This document shows, piece after piece, positions 59,620 through 64,000 of a stretch of 64,000 nt of DNA (the first letter of the stretch is position 1; every line of letters begins with the position of its first letter). A model generated the notes under the pieces. The model was not told where the DNA came from. It saw nothing but the letters and a program-made list of their open reading frames with translations, and searched no databases. Origin of the DNA: Nyssa sinensis (lineage: Eukaryota; Streptophyta; Magnoliopsida; Cornales; Nyssaceae); the NCBI GenBank assembly GCA_008638375.1, contig CM018036.1:14308328-14372327 (forward strand), in the 5' to 3' direction. Position numbers and translations under genes: made by a program.

Positions 59620-59916
59620 TGTTAAACTCCTAACTATGAAATTAACTACAAAAACAAGAGAATAATCTCTAAATTCATCTCAAAAACTAAATAATAAATG
59701 TCTCGTACATCATATTTATAGGCACAAGAAACTACAAAGTTGATTAGGAAAACACTACTCCTATTCTAATCCGACTAAGATTAGGATGCATAATCCTATC
59801 CATAATAGAAACTAAAATATATAAATATTTTTTTTTTATCTAAAATAAAATGAGGTGATTTAAGGTCTCAATTAATCTATTAAATTAATTTTTGATTAAC
59901 TAATTGTCCCACGGAG
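59620..59916 (-). mobile_element. Truncated LTR fragment
   Basis: On the plus strand it begins TGTTAAACTCC. On the minus strand it contains a TATAAATATG promoter-like box followed by an R/U5-like leader and ends GGAGTTTAACA. It is cut at 59916 by the gypsy LTR. Only an LTR-like fragment is visible; no partner found. Confidence 0.4.
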
Positions 59917-61878
59917 TGTAATGTTTTGTAAAATTAGAAAATAACTAAATGAGTAAATAATAGATAATATTGGTTTTAGAAGATAATAAACCTCACGAAC
60001 ATAACAATAAGGTGGGAAGAACCTAACAATGTGATATGGAGTGTTGATGATATATGTGGAACAAATTGGGAAGGTGGACTTAGAATGTAGAATCAGAAAG
60101 AAGGAAGGAAACCCAATTTATTGTCTTCATTTGAACGAAAGGAGTTTGTTCGAACGAGTACCCGTAACCCTTCATTCGACTTTTATTTGATACTCGTTTG
60201 AATGAAAGCACACTTGTTCGAACGAGCATCTGACAATTCACTTTACGTTGCGGACGAAAAGGCATTTTCTCACAAAACTTCATTTCTTCTTCTTTTCCAA
60301 ATTCGCTCAAGCCAAGAGAGAAGTTAGAGTTTGACATTTCTTGAATGTTTATAAATTTCTAAGCTATATAAACACACTATACCACAAAGGTTCATTGCTA
60401 GAAAGAATCTCACTGATTAAAAGTTAAGAATTCAGGGTTTCTTCAAGACTAATGGGTAAGATTTAGGCTTTTTCAATTCTTATTCTACTTCGTCAATTTC
60501 TTTATGAGTATAGTTTGATTAAGTAAAATAAATAGTGAAAATATCTTCTTAGGTTTTGGGAACAAAGATTGGAGATTGAATCTTGGAATTTCTCTTTCTA
60601 CGTATAACAAATCCACTTTTCTCAGGGTTTGAGGTAGGGATTCTAACCTATGTTAAAGGTTAGCTATTTATATGAATTCATTAGGCATTTTATTTGATTC
60701 TATGTATTGCATTATAGATGTCATTACCTATACATATATGTATCATGTTTTGGGAAAATGGTAGAAAAATGTTGAATGCCATTTACTTGTATTATTCTTG
60801 CCACATACATGTTGATAATTAGTGAGAATATTGAATGCCATAGACTTGTACCATTCTTGCCATATTCTTGTTGAGGAATGATAAAAACATTGTTGTGTCC
60901 AAATATACTTGTGACTTGAATATGAATGTATATTCTTGTGAAATAATTGAACAATGTATGAGATAATTGTGAGATGATTGGTATTTTAGATAGGTATAAA
61001 GTAAAATAACTCAATTGATGAATGAAAGAGAGTTGAGTTCTAGTTAGATTATGATAATTACCTAGGGATATGTTGTGACGGGGATGGTGTCTCCTTTAAA
61101 CTTTCATTGGCTTAGTAGCCCGAAAAGTGTTAGGCCTTACTGGGGGCCATTAGTTGATTACACTTGTGGAGTGAGAAGTAAAATTAGATGATTTTGATCG
61201 CTTGAGAGAAATTAAGTGAAATGGAATTAATGACTTGTGCGTGCACTTTTACTTCCTTATGTTTTTACAATGTTCATTAATACTTGTTTTTCATTGTATC
61301 TTCCTTGTGATTGGATTGTAAATTTCTTATTGGGGGCATGATGAGTATAATAGTTGTGTTGTGTGAACATGCTTGTCAAACACTTATTTGACACTTCACA
61401 TCTCATGTGCCTACATGTTGCACGCCTTAATTTTCCCGATTTTGGAATCTCTATTAGGATTATTGTTTCGACCCCTACCAGATGTAGATAACGGCAAGGA
61501 GCTAGTGTTTTGATGACATGGGTTGAAGAACCTCTTTTGTTTATTCTTGATATAATTAACTTTATAATTTTCTTAGAGTAATTTGTTAAGGCTATGAAAG
61601 CTAATGCCTTATATTTGGTATGTGTACAAGGATGTACACAAAACGAGAACTGTTGCACTCTTTTGATTGATGGAATATTGTTATAGTATACATCACTTTT
61701 GATTTAATGTATGTTGGTAGGCCCTTGAAAATGATGAATGGAATTATGTGGAATGAATAGATGTTGTGAAAATTCAATATGATGATCACATGGTGGTTGA
61801 GATGCACAAGAACTATTATATGGATTGACCTTGTTTTATAGGATTACCCTCAGGGTCTTTGAGGCTTAGGGCATGACA
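59917..61878 (+). mobile_element. Ty3/gypsy 5' LTR (~1.96 kb)
   Basis: Starts TGTAATGTTTTGTAAAATT and ends AGGGCATGACA, followed at once by a decayed PBS-like stretch (agtattgagctctaggttt). It matches the LTR at 14974-18575 and 39652-43252 block by block, so all belong to one family. It precedes a plus-strand gag, identifying it as a 5' LTR. Confidence 0.7.
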
Positions 61879-62369
61879 GAATAGTATTGAGCTCTAGGTT
61901 TAGAACATTTAGGGACGAAGGGGCTGGGTAACACTAGGACACTTGAATAAAACTTAAAAACGTAAAGTTACAAAATTCTTGCTTATGATTAGTTTGTATA
62001 CCGAGAAAGGTGAAGTGTGATACATGTGTTGATGTGGGCATGCTTGATATATTGAAATGTTAGATGATTAAGACATCATTGAAATTGTTTGAGTTTGGAT
62101 GTGAACATTGACTTGAGTACTTGATGCAAGCATACTTGATATATTGAATTACTAAATGGTTGAGACATCATTGTAGGTGTGTGAGTATAGGAATGAGCAT
62201 TGACTTGAACACTTGGTGTAATGTATAAATTTATTGAATATTCACATGCATTTGTGTCAACGTGTATATGGTTATTTGATACATCATTAGGACATAAGAA
62301 CCAAAAAGGGTAAGGACATTATTAGGGAATTAAATGTTCAACATTGTCTTTCTTATATATTGATATAAG
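61879..62369 (+). other. Leader between the gypsy LTR and gag
   Basis: Untranslated leader with a PBS-like start and short repeated phrases (acttgagtacttgatg, atatattgaa). No gene. Confidence 0.5.
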
Positions 62370-63228
62370 ATGCGACCAAGAATTCGAGGTTGAGGTCGAG
62401 GTGGAGGAAGGGGGATAACACCTACTCCTGAGCCTCCACCACTATCGTCTCAGACATAGCCTATTTCGATGGTTCATATAGATGGAGTCGAGATTGCACA
62501 TGGCATGATGGACTTTCTGAGACAATTCCAGCAGGCTAATAGGGATGACGCACATTCCCATCCCTAAGGTGGTGAGAGTAGGACCACTACAGTTATAAGA
62601 GAGTTTCAACAACTTAATCCTCCTAAGGTCAAGGGGGAGCCTGACCCACTTAGCAGCTGATTACTTACTCTAGACCATTACCAGACTACTTAACATGGTT
62701 CAGATTGATAATGTTGATCTACAGATCAATTTTGCCAGAGTTTTGTTTAAAGAGGAGGCCATAGATTGGTGGGACGTGGTTAGGCCTTCTATGGTTGTAT
62801 TTTAGGATATGTTTATTGTTGCCTTTCTTGAGAATTACTTTCCTACAGTTGCCAAAGATGCGATGTGCCAGGAGTTCCTCTACCTATACCAGGGTAACAT
62901 AACCATGACTCAGTATGATTCTCAATTTTTTATACTTTCCCGATATGTACTTAGGGTGATTATGGATAAGGCCGATAGGGCACACATATTTGAGTTCAGA
63001 CTCAAGCCTACCATCCAAACCAAGGTAGTACCACTCAAGTTGCAAGTGAATTTTGAGTTCGTGGAACAAGCCTTACTAATTAAGGTAGAGTTCAAAGACA
63101 CTAGGTCCAGAGTGTCAGTTATTATCCCGAGTGGTGAGTTAGTAAGAGACAGAGAGAGGCAGCTACTCAGTCTTAAGGATAGACTCAACCATCTCCACGA
63201 TAAGCACCTTCTACTTCATTCACACTAG
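62370..63228 (+). pseudogene. Ty3/gypsy gag (decayed)
   Basis: The ATG at 62370 opens an arginine/glycine-rich start (RPRIRG ... GRGGGRG) broken by stops. The capsid-like domain is readable in pieces: FLRQFQQANRDD, FQQLNPPKVKGEPDPL, FKEEAIDWWDVV, then 62809-63228 as one open frame with FLENYFPTVAKDAMCQEFL, LYQGNITMTQYDSQF, LSRYV and RAHIFEFRLKP, the conserved order of chromovirus gag (Retrotrans_gag type). Several in-frame stops and frame changes show it is dead. Confidence 0.85.
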
Positions 63229-63699
63229 GAAAAAATCGCAATGAAGGGATGATTTTCTTCCAATGCCAGCAGTCAGGACATCATAAGGCAAACTATCCAC
63301 AGAAGTCATAGGCCCAATCACAAGGTAGGGGGCAGATGTAGAGTTAAGGCTAGGGACACTTCAAAGTGGAGGCCAGTCACAAGGAGATGAAAGACCTCTA
63401 TTTTCTTTCGGTATGGTTAGGTTAGATATGCCTTTAGGCAGTGCACAGTGCCCTAGGGAGCCGAGATTTCTTCTATCTATTAGGGACGTTATTTTTCCTA
63501 TAAAATCCAGCCCAACTAGAGTTTTCATCTAACACTCTCATTAGCGCCAGTCCTTTTTAGCACATAGCTTTAGGCCAACTCCAGGACCTTTATTTGCGGT
63601 AGTCAAGCCATAAACCTTTCTGTAGGGGGCAGGACAACAGGGGTATTCAGAAGCCCCTTTTTAGGGGAAGGTATTTGTAGTTACTGTAATCGAGTCATT
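63229..63699 (+). other. Decayed gag-protease linker of the gypsy element
   Basis: Expected position of the gag zinc knuckle and linker. Only fragmentary frames can be read (for example a SVRLDMPLGSAQ-like stretch near 63415); no intact CCHC motif seen. Confidence 0.4.
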
Positions 63700-63992
63700 T
63701 GTTGGCCCATCTGTTGTCCGAGGTATTTTTTTGGTGTTCAGTTTATGGGATAATGTTTTGATTGATATGGGTGCTTCACAGTCCCTTATTTCTTCATCAT
63801 TTGCACTTACATTGGGATTAGAGGTGGATATTTTAGACAACGGTTATAGAAGTCTGCAATTTCATGGGGCTAGCCATTTACTATCGTAGATTTGTGAAGG
63901 ACTTTGCCAAGATAGCCAATCCTTTTAACCAAGTGATCCAGTAGGACACATTGTTCATATAGACAGAAGAAAAAGAGTAAAGTTTCTAGACT
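63700..63992 (+). pseudogene. Ty3/gypsy protease joined to a late RT piece (internal deletion)
   Basis: Around 63735-63840 the frame reads VLIDMGASQSLISSSFAL, the aspartic protease motif (normally DTGAS; here DMGAS). Without the rest of protease and the first part of RT, the sequence passes at about 63840-63848 into VCNFMGLAIYYRRFVKDFAK, a conserved block near the RT/RNase H border. An internal deletion therefore removed most of RT. A stop follows near 63944. Confidence 0.8.
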
Positions 63993-64000
63993 TAGAAGGA

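Overview
The window is nuclear DNA of a flowering plant, most likely a eudicot. It is AT-rich, about half of it is LTR-retrotransposon debris, and the host genes belong to plant families: an intronless family-1 glycosyltransferase with a PSPG box, a membrane DUF247 protein, and a fragment of the cullin-ligase RING protein RBX1. The species cannot be named from the sequence alone.

The main feature is a large direct segmental duplication. Unit A spans about 1721-24440 and unit B about 29052-59613. Both carry, in the same order and strand, a UGT89-like glycosyltransferase, a 3.9 kb solo LTR with a 5-bp target duplication, a CACTA-type terminus, a Ty3/gypsy integrase remnant with its long 3' LTR (which contains a further nested insertion), and a gene encoding two DUF247 domains head to tail. 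Unit B is longer because it later gained a 5.25 kb Copia element (49375-54627), a 3.0 kb solo LTR (45074-48053), local tandem duplications and a ~0.8 kb insertion. Unit A alone has a 1.6 kb foldback element (2109-3719) and a 1.1 kb segment upstream of the UGT that is missing in B. For several of these insertions the other unit preserves the empty site, so target duplications and relative ages can be read directly.

Left of unit A (1-1720) lies the 5' end of a minus-strand LTR element (gag start, PBS, probable LTR). Between the units (24441-29051) lie a CACTA terminus placed exactly where A/B homology stops, the last two exons of an RBX1-like gene, a stretch with no recognisable gene, and a decayed Copia RT/RNase H fragment. 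Right of unit B (59614-64000) are an LTR fragment, a Ty3/gypsy 5' LTR of the family already seen inside both units, and a decayed gag-protease-RT region with an internal deletion.

The gene content is therefore small: UGT copy A is intact, UGT copy B has a 1-bp frameshift replacing its C-terminus, and the two-domain DUF247 gene is broken in both units by different mutations. Comparing the units shows that the two DUF247 domains were once one continuous reading frame with a single C-terminal membrane anchor. That double-domain architecture, its internal ~27-residue repeats and its independent decay in each copy are the most unusual biology here. Everything is read by eye; alignment percentages and family assignments need computational confirmation.
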